Of a DNA stretch of 64,000 bases, positions 10,431-19,999 are shown in pieces. The stretch spans positions 27,161,001 to 27,225,000 of the forward strand of contig NC_071353.1 of assembly GCF_943734655.1 (NCBI RefSeq), written 5' to 3'. The notes below the pieces were generated by a model, which ran no database searches, was not told where the DNA came from, and saw only the letters and a program-made list of their open reading frames with translations. The DNA comes from Sabethes cyaneus (taxonomy: Eukaryota; Arthropoda; Insecta; Diptera; Culicidae). The number at the start of each line of letters is the position of its first letter. The stretch's first letter is position 1. A program made the translations under genes and the position numbers.

Positions 10431-11918
10431 GTTGTGACAGTCGACAACGGAATCGTACCGAGAGCCGTACCGAGTTCCTGCCGGTAACAGTAACTGGGTG
10501 GTCGATAGGGCAGTAATAACTGCGATACATCCCAAGTAACAATTTGGGGTTTATTACACTCTTATGATGGTATTTAAGACCAAAATTGGTCTTCAAAACC
10601 ACCATAAGAGTACAATAAAACTTACATTGTAGCTTGGGATGTCATGGGGAAGTTCTCCATCGAGGAGGTAGTACGTACGAAGGTTTCGTGAATTATTCAA
10701 ATCAACGGGATCTTCGATTGCAGCTGCTACGCACCCCCAAGATGGACCATAGAGTGGTTCCACAAGACGCTGATGCGTCAACAGAGGAACTCGTCGGGCA
10801 AAGGTCAATTAGTATTGGAAGAAACTTCAACGTTTGGGTTGTGGAGAGGAATAGCAGTGGGTACAGTCTGTTGGAAGCCCTGGCTAAGCTGAAAGTTGCA
10901 CTGTTCAACGAAGGTAAGGTCGGCCGCGGCTCTATCATCGACGTCACTTTCGGTAGCCCATGTTAGATGACGAGTTTATGTTCGGAGGGTCTGTGAAGGC
11001 TGTACCTACAGTGATCACCAAGCGATTAAATACATCATCGGCCGACGGAATTCGGTTATAATGCACAGAGCTAGAACCCGCGAGCGAAAGTGGAAGATGA
11101 CGGGCTCTAAAAGGGGTCCTTTCGTTGAGGCACTTCGGGTAGACAGTGGAAGATCAATCCTGAATGCGTACGAGTTGATGGATACGTTGGTGAGGGCATG
11201 CTACCATGCCAAGAAAACTGGAGCTGCGGGTGGAACGAGACATTTAGCAACCTGCGCATAGGATGTTTCAGAGCCAGAAGATGGGTTCACAGAACCAGAA
11301 CTGCAGTAGACCGTGAAGAGTAGCGTGATTTTCAGATTGGCTAGGGCTGCATTGAAAAGGGCTGTATGGAGAAGCTGTTATCGTGGAGGGACTTTTCCCG
11401 ACGCACACCCGTACAATGTGGCTACCACCGTATGGTCCAAAAGAGAGGGCTACCGCTAACGGTCTGCAAGTTTCCAACGATAAAATAGTGGCAGTGAGTG
11501 TCTAGACGGCTAAAGATCAAGAACCCTGCTGGTCTGGTTAGAATTCCTAAGGTGGTTTTTAAGACAGCAATACAAGCGTTCCCGGATGTGATTAGGCCCG
11601 TGCTACAGACATGCCTAGAAAATAGTAGCTTCCCGGACAGATGGAAGATCCAGGGGGATCCAGACGGACAGATGGAATCTAGTGTAATACAGGCCAGTAT
11701 GTCCGCTGGATGCATGCGGAAAACTCCGGGAGAGGATAATCCTGAACAGCACTATGAGAAGTCGTTCAAAGAGAAGCGAAGAGAAACAAAAGCATTGTAA
11801 CATTCGACGTGAAGAACGCTTTTTTCAGTGCCAGTTGGGAGCAATATTGCGAATCGAGCGAGAAGCCAACGATGCCTACTCTCACGTGAAAGACTATGAG
11901 ATGCATAGCATTCAACTC
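10430..11918 (+). mobile_element. R1-clade retrotransposon ORF2: endonuclease and start of RT, decayed
   Basis: With the small MITE ignored, one frame gives YRVPAGNSNWVVDRAVITAI, then VMGKFSIEEVVRTKVS. Further on come CSCYAPPRWTIEW, RNFNVWVVERNSSG (the GDFNAW equivalent, with Asp lost), LLEALAKLKVALFNEG, GRGSIIDVTFGSP, the SDHQAI endonuclease motif in another frame near 11015, then the RT entry KNPAGLVRIPKVVFKTAIQA and LENSSFPDRWKIQ. The DVKNAFFSASW block (first RT catalytic aspartate region) is at about 11810-11840. The order matches R1/Waldo-type ORF2 proteins, which cut a specific target and reverse transcribe there. Many frameshifts and stops are present. Confidence 0.75.
10531..10638. 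mobile_element. 108-bp hairpin MITE (CCCAAG ends), copy 1
   Basis: The element runs from CCCAAGTAACAA to GTAGCTTGGG. Its two halves are inverted copies of one another over about 53 bp with roughly 80 percent match by eye; both contain ACTCTTATGrTGGT and meet at an AAAATT centre, so the whole element can fold into one long hairpin. AT flanks it on both sides (10529-10530 and 10639-10640). Removing the element and one AT joins ITAIH to VMGKFSIEEV in the R1 ORF2 frame, which fixes the boundaries and indicates a 2-bp AT target duplication. It has no coding capacity. Confidence 0.8.
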
Positions 11919-12398
11919 TTTTTTTTCATGTGTGGACTCATTACTGCGACCAGTATAGTTGATCTATTGTAATATCGCCCGGGTGTTTGCTGTATGACCT
12001 GCACTGCATTTCTTTTTGCTATAATCGCTATTGAGTTAGCGATATGCTTATTGAATTTTTATGCGTGCTTGCGTGTATTGGGGTTTACCCTTCCTTCAAA
12101 GCTTAATCTACTTTACCCACTTATTCCTCGCTGCCAGCACTATCCCATAGTCCCCTGGCGAGGACTCATTCGTACCTCTGACCAGTACACTTAACTATAG
12201 GAGGGACATTTGTACTGCCAAGAGGCTTCAGAGGGTAAATATAGAATTCAGGACGAAGGAAGGGTAAATGGAGGGGCCTGAGAATAAACCCATGCTAAAG
12301 TCACTTGACATCGAATGGCTTCACTCTACTAAGATTCGAACCCACGACCACTCGCTTGTCAAAGCAGACTCGGTAACCTTGCGGCTACGGTGCCCCCC
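11919..12398 (-). mobile_element. tRNA-headed SINE, copy 2
   Basis: Minus-strand SINE of about 480 bp, collinear with the copy at 57296-57781. Its head reads GGGGGGCACCGTAGCCGCAA from 12398, the B box GTGGGTTCGAATC follows, the body contains TCAAGTGACTTTAGCATGGG, and the tail is the A run seen as T8 at 11919-11926. Its insertion disrupts the RT part of the R1-type ORF2. A convincing target duplication was not found immediately next to the ends. The direct neighbour on the right is an unidentified insert, so one flank may have been altered. Confidence 0.75.
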
Positions 12399-12830
12399 TA
12401 CGGTACGCCGTACACGTAAGCACAAGACAACCAGCCGTCGATGCGTTGTGCATACATTCTGCTACCTACACACTCGCACAGACTCACAACATTTTTTTTC
12501 ATAGAGTACTCACGAGTCACATATTTTGTGAGCAACCAGCAGCCCGTGAGACCTAAAGGCGCACTGGGATACAGGTTTTGCATTATTTTTTCTTTTCTTC
12601 TTCATATTCGTCCCAGATTCTACTCACGGGCCGGAGTGCGAGCCCTCGGGCTGCAATGACAAACGAGAGTGACGACCGTAGCTGTTAGCTAAATACATAC
12701 TCGCAAAAACTCGTTGTAGGACCTGAATAAATAAGAGCGAGAGTCCGAAAGGGATGCTTATGACGGCGTGTTCGTTAGAATGAGTACGCGTGTGTGAGAA
12801 AATTAGATCACACGAGTGTGGGTTTCGCAA
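12399..12830. other. Unidentified insert within the R1-type ORF2
   Basis: This stretch separates the second SINE from the point where R1 RT similarity resumes. It carries no protein similarity in any frame that I can name. GT/CA-rich patches (CACACTCGCACAGACTCAC) and a T run near 12490 are visible. It may be another degenerate transposon or part of a rearrangement between two R1 copies. Confidence 0.35.
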
Positions 12831-13850
12831 TATTGGTTGGGAGACCATCGCCGTCGCTGCATAGAATGCATGTCCATGAGTTACTTCAGGAATCGGGTGC
12901 TTGTTTACGAGACCGTCATGGGGCGTAAGACAATGAATATTACGTTGAGAGTTCCGCAAGGCTCTATCCTTGACCCAACGCTTTGGAACGGGATGTACGG
13001 GTGTACTCCCTATGAAACTTCCCAGCGTCCCATAGACCCGGCGATCGTCGGGTTTGCTATCGTGTTATCGTGGATGATATCTTGCCATCATTGGTGACAG
13101 GTAGAAGGTAGGAGGAGGTAGAAATGCTGATGACAGAATGATCGAGAAGTGGATGCAGGGGGCAAAGACCGGTTGAACCTCGACAGTCATGTCGACTACG
13201 CTTGCGAAGGCGGCGAAGGCTATCAATGCGGTAGCCAGAATCATGTAGAATAGTTACGGACCTAGTAGTAGCCAGTGGTGACCGGCACACTAGCCAGTAC
13301 AAACGTCCTGCGGTATGGACGGCATTGAACAATATCGTCGAAGGTAGTATGTGGTATCACTGGAAAGATCTCTATCGGCTACATGCTTGTGGAAGGCAAC
13401 GACTGCTATGGATGAAGAAACACCAGAGGATCTCGGAGTTTGGTAAGGGAAGAGCCGCTGGTCAAATGGCAGCTAGACTGCAATGCAGCCAGGTTTTGTC
13501 AACCTGGTTGAAAATAAAACGTGGAGAAGTCGGATTCTACTTGACCCAGTTTCTCTCGGATTACGGTTGCTTCCGGCAATAACTGCACTGGTTCGGGCAC
13601 ACCGCGACGCCAGCCTACGCGGAATGCAGAGTGACGGTAGAAACACCCCAGCATGTGGTCTTCGAATGTCCTCGATTTGCCACGGTGTAAAGTGAGATTC
13701 CACCCCTGACCGTGGAGTCCATAGTGGGCGAAATGAGTCGGGAAGAGAGCGTTTGATATGTTGTCCATGGCGTTGAGGCGTAAATTATGTTGCAGTTGCA
13801 ACGAAAGTGCAGGGACGATCAGCGAACAAGTAACGTCAACTAGACGTATT
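12830..13850 (+). mobile_element. R1-clade retrotransposon ORF2: RT core to C-terminal zinc finger, decayed
   Basis: RT similarity resumes with the block WETIAV and LHRMHV at 12838-12875, then SYFRNRVLVYETVMGRKTMN, VPQGSILDPTLWNGMYG (the PQGS motif) and VGFA, where the catalytic FADD is destroyed by a frameshift near 13060. The remainder (about 13240-13840) keeps the C-terminal order of R1 proteins: a LGLRLLPAITALVRAHRD-like region and a decayed CCHC knuckle, whose EETPEHVVFECPRFAT counterpart is readable in a shifted frame at 13640-13690. Numerous stops. This segment overlaps the left part in family coordinates by a few dozen bases (see findings). Confidence 0.7.
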
Positions 13851-14240
13851 GGAAGCGAAAGTGAAGTGACGAGTACGATGGAGTAGTACTGAGCTCGATA
13901 AGAAACATTGCGAGGGTGACCGTGAAAGGATGGAAGTCAGTACGGCCGCCGTCTCTGCATCGGTAGTCGGTACACGTCTTGACAGGTGCAAAAAGTTTGG
14001 AATATCGAGTGACACGGAGAAATACGAAGTCTGGGTAAAAAAAAGTGCGGCGATGGTCGCCAACTCCAGATCGATACGTCTCGACAAGTATATGGGGCAA
14101 TGCAAAGACACTGTCTCCTCCGAATTAATACCTTACGGTAGTTTTGTGGGGGTTCTTGGCCAGCCGCCCATGAGGTGTTTAGTAGGTTAGCGTCAAACAC
14201 TGAGCCACGGGCTACTGGCTAAGAACCCCCACGGGACTAT
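13851..14240 (+). mobile_element. Probable 3' tail of the R1-type element
   Basis: After the last recognisable ORF2 block there are about 390 bases with no coding similarity, including GAGGTGTTTAGTAGGTTAGC at about 14172 and a GGGCTACTGGCTAAGAACCC palindrome-like stretch, followed by a short AT-rich end at 14242-14255. This fits the 3' UTR of the element above. The exact end is not defined because no target duplication was identified. Confidence 0.4.
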
Positions 14241-14329
14241 TGTAAATTATTAATTCAGGGGAAGTTGTCGTTTGCTAATAGCGTACTCTTGCCAGTATCT
14301 GAGCGCCTGTTGCTCATATTAGGAGCGGG

Positions 14330-14715
14330 TTAAAATGGCGTCTGAACTCCATGTTGGGGAAGACCGATCATCGTCTTTGTGCCACTGTAGGACGCTAAAA
14401 AGTGCGCTGCCTGACGGGTTTTCGGCGACACAGGGAGTTGTTGTCTGGCAAAAGTTGGGAGACTACGGTGGGAACGTCGGTCACGTCGCAACGATGCCGG
14501 ACAACTGTACAGTGAAATCCGTTGTCTTCAAGAACCCCACCGGCACCAGGAATAAGGGAGCCCAACCTGACAGATAGCTGGACCAGGTTGAAACCGACTC
14601 GCGTGTGTCTAGACGCTCAACGAATTGGTGACGAGGAACCCAGGACCGAGTACAGTGAAGAGGAATTCTTAATACGGCAAGAGCCACCCTGGGTCTATAC
14701 TGGTAGAAGTAAGTA
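14330..14715 (+). mobile_element. RTE-type fragment E1 (C-terminal module)
   Basis: The frame KLGDYGGNVGHVATMPD, FKNPTGTRNKGAQ, LDQVETD and, after shifts, RRSTNW and TARATLGLYW is the C-terminal LRWAGHV-to-end module of RTE ORF2, equivalent to the end of fragment B. It is separated from the following endonuclease piece, so it is the tail of one copy abutting another. Confidence 0.65.
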
Positions 14716-14734
14716 AGTAGAAAGTTACTGCCAT

Positions 14735-15185
14735 AGGCCTTACTAGCCGCAAGTTCGACGTCGTAGCACTGAAGGAGGTGTGCTGAAAGGGCTCAACTTT
14801 ACGTACGTTCCTCAACCCTCTAATATAGAGTGTAAGAATCAAGCGTCGGATCTGCAACGGGTATAGTCCTGACATTAAGATCGTCAACAGGTGTTTCAAC
14901 GCGCAGGTCAGCTAACTGAAGGTGATGGCCGTACGTAATACCTTCTTTCAGCATAAACTCCTACATAAATACACCTTGAGGTTACTAAATCAGACAGAAA
15001 CACAGATCAACTACGTTTTAATTGACTGCCGGTACTTCTCAGACATCATTGTAGTGAGTATTTATCGAAGCGCTAAGGTTAGCTCAGACCACTACCTTAA
15101 ATGCTCCCTAAAAGTGGCTGTCGTGAACAGCACTCGGTACCAACAGCAGTCTCGACAAGCAAACTGAAACCTGACGTTACCAAGA
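14735..15185 (+). mobile_element. RTE-type fragment E2 (endonuclease domain)
   Basis: The sequence encodes RKFDVVALKEVC, matching the FDV-A-QET region of AP-like endonucleases, and then VRNTFFQHKLLHKYTLRLLN, TETQINYVLIDCRYFSDIIV and SIYRSAKVSSDHYLKCSLKV. The last block is the classic RTE endonuclease end, where HKYTW, IDHVLID and SDHYL contain catalytic or structural residues. In this copy IDHVLID has become INYVLID, so the key Asp-His pair is altered. A deletion removes most of the domain between the two parts. Confidence 0.7.
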
Positions 15186-15233
15186 ATTACGTACTTTTGC
15201 TCAAAGCTGCAGTACTGACATAGAACCGCTCGA

Positions 15234-15328
15234 GGAGTGTTGCATGCACTGTTATTGTGGTTTTGATGACCGATTTGGGTCATAATTACCATAATAAGCT
15301 CGGAATAAACCCCGATTGTTACTTGGGG
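15234..15328. mobile_element. Hairpin MITE (CCCAAG family), copy 3, diverged
   Basis: The right end reads CGATTGTTACTTGGGG; in reverse complement it starts CCCCAAGTAACAATCGGGGT, as in the other two copies. The inner arms TTATTATGGTAATTATGACC and TTATTGTGGTTTTGATGACC still pair around a CCCAAATCGG centre. The left outer end is lost or mutated. It sits between the RTE endonuclease piece and the Jockey fragment. Confidence 0.6.
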
Positions 15329-15334
15329 TGGAAT

Positions 15335-15965
15335 GCATCACTGGAACGGCTGGCATGCCACTGCGTAAGCGACAAAATTGAGCAGTGCTACTCTTCGAAA
15401 CATGGAAAAATACAGACATAAATAGATGTAACGAATCCAAATCTTTTGGAAGAAAAGACGCTACCTGGAGGAGGAGGAGGAATTGGAGCAGCTGCATAGA
15501 TATCAGGAAACGCGAAACTTCCGACCAATTGTTACATCATCTGCATAGCACAACCTAGTTCCAGGAGGCAGAAGCTTGATAACAGCTTTTTGACAAACAG
15601 CCAAGACAGCAAAGGTCCCAAAATGCTCCCTTGAGGTACTATGGAATTGTTCTTAAAACCCTATTATTGAGAAGAACCAAGTTTGACAGCAGTTTCAAGT
15701 TTACGAACAGAAGAGCATAGACAGGAAAGCATGCTAGATAAAACTCCCAATTTGTCAAGTTTAGCTAAAAGGATTTGATGGTCGACTTGATCAAATGCTG
15801 CTTTCAAAACAATATAAATCCCAAGTAACAATTTCGGTTTTATTCTACTCTTATGATGGTATTTAAGATCAAAATTGGTCTTTAAGACCACCATAAGAGT
15901 ACAATAAAACTCACATTGTTGCTTGGGATGGCACCTATCTGGTTGCCCTGCTCCGTGGTGTACAG
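15335..15965 (-). mobile_element. Jockey-type RT fragment, minus strand
   Basis: Reading leftward from about 15965: GNQIGAI, then across a MITE to YIVLKAAFDQVDHQILLAKL (first catalytic Asp block), DKLGVLSSMLSC, VRKLETAVKLGSS, VPQGSILGPLL near 15640-15610, and in a neighbouring frame LCYADDVTI (the YADD active site) near 15545. Similarity fades towards 15340. Upstream and downstream parts of the element are missing. It lies in the opposite orientation to the surrounding RTE pieces and interrupts them. Confidence 0.75.
15820..15927. mobile_element. 108-bp hairpin MITE (CCCAAG ends), copy 2
   Basis: Same length and ends as copy 1 (CCCAAGTAACAATTT to TTGTTGCTTGGG) and highly similar to it throughout. 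The arms pair as one hairpin around AAAATT. AT flanks both ends (15818-15819 and 15928-15929). Removing the element plus one AT restores the minus-strand Jockey frame through GAI-YIV into LKAAFDQVDH. This is the second independent case pointing to a 2-bp AT target duplication for this family. Confidence 0.8.
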
Positions 15966-16650
15966 ACACAGTGTGGTAAATTCTAATAAGCTAGTTGAAA
16001 CAGAACGGCCAGGTTAAAACCTATGTTGTGAAGTGAACAGAACTGGATACAGAATTGTTACCAGGAAAGTGGAAATGGAAAAAATGGAATCTGCCCGATC
16101 TTCGAGAAAGACGATAATCTGGACAGTGGAAACTATCGTTCAATAACTATTCTCAATAACGCCTACAAAGTGCCATTCTAAATCATTTTCCGCCCATAAG
16201 CACCAATTGCGAACAGATTTGTGGAACATTATCTGGCAATGACGGACCTGAAGCACATTCTAGAAAATGCCGTACAAAGTCCTATAGCACCATCCGTTCC
16301 TCGATTTCAAAGCTTCATATAATACCATCGACCGAGAAGGACTATGCAAAATCATAAACGAGAACGGATTTTTTGGAAAGCTGATCAGAGTATGGTGCAG
16401 TAGCGCGGTGAGAGGGTGGATTCCGGGTGGATTATCGAGTTCAAGACACTCATTAGACCTGTTATTTTCTACGGGCATAAACGTGGAAAATGCTCGAAGA
16501 GGATCTGCGAATACTCGGAGTTTTTTAAAGATGCTTAAGTGCTAAGAACGATCTTCGGTGGCGGTTACAGGTAAACGGAGTATGGAGGCGGAAGATGAAC
16601 CATGAACTCGCGAACTTCTTCGGCTATAACCAAGTATTTAATAAGTGGTA
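15966..16650 (+). mobile_element. RTE-type fragment E3 (RT start and C-terminal piece)
   Basis: NGICPIFEKDDNLDSGNYRS followed by ITILNNAYKV is the RT entry block of the RTE family, with the usual YKKGDR changed to FEKDDN. A large deletion removes most of the RT; a VDFKAAYD-like region survives near 16305-16345. The last readable pieces are LIRPVIFYGHKRG, VLRTIFGG and MNHELANFFGYNQ-like sequence to about 16640. Together with 14735-15185 it probably represents one element split by the Jockey fragment and MITEs. Confidence 0.6.
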
Positions 16651-17919
16651 TTTGGTGGGTACTTTGGTTGAATCATAAAATCGAAGATCTGACATCGCTG
16701 CTGTCATTACGTGGTTTGACACGATATTCAATCGCAAATCATAAAAGCAAGTTTGCACTGAGGTCCAATTATTCACAATGACGACCCGTAGTCTGCTGAA
16801 AAACCTTATTTTTTAAATTTTCAGCAGAGAATTGAAAAATAACCATTTGATTAGGACACGCGGTAACACTGGGTCATTGGATGAAACGTAGTTCTGTAGC
16901 AAAATCGCGCACTTCTGTAAAATAAAGTGTGTAATGGTTTATTGACTGTTACTTATTCATGTGTCAGCGTCCTTGTTAAGAAATCGGTGTGTTTTGCTAG
17001 TATAGTATTCATTTAATATGTTTTATGAATTTTAAGGCTGTTTAAAAAAGTTTACGTATCAATCCAGATGGTTGATTTGCAACCAACAACCAAACTAATT
17101 GTGTTAGAACGTAAAAATTCCTTCTAGAATTAAATTATCATGAATTTTTGAATATTTTAAATTCGAACAATTAAAACTTTTGATGATGAACATAATGAGG
17201 TCATAACGGCATAGTATCCATGGTTCCTCTTCAACTTCTGGTCAAAAAAGTATTGTGAACCGACGACGGACGACGCGTGGCCTCCATGTCATAAGCAATA
17301 ATCGATGTCCCTCCCATTCGAGTGTCTTGCGCTGCACCATCCTCGCCGGGGAGGATTTCTCTCGTTATGCAAGTACGGTTGGCGAGCTTCTGTTGTATTA
17401 TTAATCTACACAATCTAGTCTACCGTGTCTGAGAGTACTTTCCGGAAATAGTCTATTGATTTTCGTTACTGCTCAACAAGAAGGGCAGCCATCGAAACGG
17501 CCCGACGTTTCTAGAGAAAGAAACGAAAAACAGGAAAAAAAGAAAAGAAACAAACACAAAACAGGTACAAGTAACAATTTTATTCCGTATAGAAATATCG
17601 TCTACTATCGATTATATAGCATAGATGTAAGGACAGGATATATTGTCATCGGAATTCCATTACTGGAGGTATTGTCGTGGCAGGGGGTTTCGTTCTATCT
17701 CTCTCTTTCTCGCGCGTAGAAACGGTTCGTTCATTTAATAGGTTATGCATGGTAAATGCTCTTCATTCTGAATCGAACAAATAGCTTGAAGCTTGATGGC
17801 ATGTAGCTGGGTTTATTTGTTTTGATCGCGGGGGTATAGCACGCAGTTCTCCCTCCCCCCCCCTCATAATCGGTTCTACTTCCAGCACGCCATTCGACGC
17901 ATCCAGCCGAAATACTTAC
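16651..17919 (-). other. Complexin intron downstream of the exon; no gene seen
   Basis: AT-rich intron-like sequence. A GC-richer patch at 17231-17413 has a 60-codon minus-strand frame without any known motif. Just downstream of the cpx donor (17911-17919) the minus strand stays open for 14 codons and then stops at 17876-17878. A minus-strand AATAAA (TTTATT at 17579-17584 on the plus strand) would allow an early-terminated transcript if the donor were skipped. No cpx 3' exon was found here. Confidence 0.4.
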
Positions 17920-18052
17920 TCGTAAAGTCGTCAAGATCCTCCTGTTCCGCCTCGGCCGCCAGCTCTTCGGGTGTCTTCTTTTTCCGCATCAGCGGATTGG
18001 GTTCCTCCTGGGGTGCCTGCTCGACCACTTCCTCCTTTTTCTTTATGTTATA
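17920..18052 (-). CDS. cpx: Complexin, internal coding exon (end of central helix and C-terminal domain)
   Basis: Complexin is a small cytosolic presynaptic protein that binds the assembled SNARE bundle, clamps spontaneous vesicle fusion and promotes evoked release. The exon encodes 44 codons plus one base: YNIKKKEEVVEQAPQEEPNP, then LMRKKKTPEELAAEAEQEDL and DDFT. This matches the insect complexin segment directly after the SNARE-binding central helix, with the conserved PNPLMRKKKTPEEL core. The acceptor is TTTTACTTGCAG before TAT (phase 0) and the donor is A|GTAAGTATT (phase 1), which fits the split lysine codon A|AG that follows DDFT in relatives. The remaining exons (N-terminal accessory and central helix upstream, LKNQIETQ to the C-terminal end downstream) were looked for and not found in the window. 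Confidence 0.93.
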
Positions 18053-19549
18053 CTGCAAGTAAAATAGACAAGGACAATGAAAGCTCCGTTAGTGAACATT
18101 AATTAATTTGCTGTAACAGAAAGTGTAGAGAATTGTGGACGAGATTTTTAATTATCAAATTGCTGTCTGGTGGTCCGTTCCAGGACTGACAACTTGATGC
18201 TGAACAGAGAGAGAGAGAGGCGTTTATCTGGTTGGCCGATGAACGCCTATTTCTGGCGACAATGGCACTCTGAAAGATTCACATTAAAGCGGATCAGGCG
18301 GTAATTACCATTACCCGGCTGAGGGGGTGGTTTCGTAATTACAGACTAGACCCAGACGACGTATGACCAAGAATACTAATCGGTGGCTGCCGGTAGGAAG
18401 ATTGTTCGCTCTTCGCTTCGGAAGGTGGTTAGTCACTTCACACCTGATGGTGTCAGGCGGATTTTCGTGTTGTTTTGGCCTAACTGGCGTAGAGTGGCTA
18501 ATCGAAAATGCGTGCCTAATTTATGTAGCAACCAGCATCCAGCGTCACGTTCTGAGGAGAGCGGTTCGCTGCTGGGATTCAAAGGGCTGTTCGACTGTTG
18601 CGAAACCTGGCAAATGTCGAGATAAACGAGATACATAATACATGATAAGTTTAGTTGGGTGAAGCGAGAGAAATTTGCTATAATTGGCTGCCTCGCCATT
18701 CGCCTCCATTCGCCGCCGGAGGGGATCAACTTCGAACAAGACAGCGGGCAATTTATCACTTCACGTGTTCTTAGCACACATGATTTGGGCTATAAATGCG
18801 AGTATTATGTGGACAAGTGGTTGTGTGAGTGATAAGGATTATGGTCCTCTTAGATTAACAGCTAGAAATGACATTTTAGATATGAACAACTGTAGTAACA
18901 AAGAAAGTTTACAATCTCTAGTTAGTACTTATAAACACTATAATCACGATAATCCTACAATAAATTTTTTACTATTGCCCTATTACTAGGGCAAATAAAA
19001 ACTTTCAGTTACTCACTTCAAACCGGCTAAACGCGAAAAGCTAGTTGATGTGCTCTGAGTGGACGGCATTTGCTGTTAAGGAAGCATAGCGAAAACATGA
19101 AAAAAGTGGTATGGTATAAAAATCCACTTAGGAGTGCATTTGCATGTGCGTATCCTTTACTTTGGTGGAGTTAATCTAATGGATAAGCACGGAAATTTCC
19201 CTCCCACTTTATAGTTCGACTCATAAATTCGTTTTTTTTACTTCAGTTGGATGGTAACGTCCTAATGAAAACGATAATTGGACTTTTTCTTATTTGTTTG
19301 AAGCGTAAATGTGTCTGACGGAGTAGCTCACTACACAGTTTAGGTGTTTGGAAAGTTTACAAGTTTGAATTACTAACTCAGGCAGCAATGAATTGCAGGC
19401 TCGCGTACTGCAATCGTAAGCATTTGATTGATTATTGCTTCACATTTGGAAAGTGGACATAAAAAGAAGGTGGGGCACCCGACCATTCAGAACAATGTTT
19501 TGGCCTGAAAAATCGAATTATCGTACCTAGCATGGCAAATGTGTTATTA
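18053..19549 (-). other. Complexin intron upstream of the exon
   Basis: No recognised element or exon. The sequence is of mixed composition with a short GAGAGAGAGAGA run near 18209. Two overlapping frames at 18363-18638 and the opposite frame at 18433-18777 have no motif and look like chance openings in a locally GC-richer patch. Confidence 0.5.
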
Positions 19550-19999
19550 TTTCCACTTTTTGTTTTGTTTTTCCGTCTTTTTTGTACCGTTTTCTTTTAC
19601 TCTCAATTTTCTTCTTTTTTTAGTTTTTTATTCCATTTTTTCTGTATCATTATTTCGTTTCTGCGTTTGTAGTTCCATTTTTTAAAGTTTTCAGTCCAGT
19701 GTTTTTGTTTTTCACTCATTTTTTGTAAGTTTCTTTCTCGTTTTGCGCCTTTTCTTCTACCCGTTTTCCGTTTACAGTTTTCTTTTTTTTTGTAACTTAG
19801 TTAACCTTTTTCCTTCTCGTTTTTACTGTTTTAGATGCCATGTTTTTCTTTTTTTCTTACACGTGCATTCTGTTTTTGCTCCATTCTTTCCGTTTGCTCT
19901 TCTGTCACTTTTTTTTGGTCTTTAGATTTTTTTCTCTTTTCTTCAGTTTTTGTCCCGTTTCTCATTCCTATTTTTCTAATCATTCCATTTTATGTTCCA
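19550..19999 (+). repeat. Pyrimidine-rich low-complexity tract, left part
   Basis: Nearly continuous T and C on the plus strand with recurring CGTTTT and TTTTTCT motifs. The irregular period suggests an old degenerate minisatellite. Its continuation is at 21567-22480; the Helitron-like element between them splits it. Confidence 0.7.

Noticed and set aside
17231..17413. Possible complexin 3' exon on the minus strand
   Set aside because: The encoded peptide does not resemble the LKNQIETQ C-terminal complexin segment and lacks a matching phase-1 acceptor.
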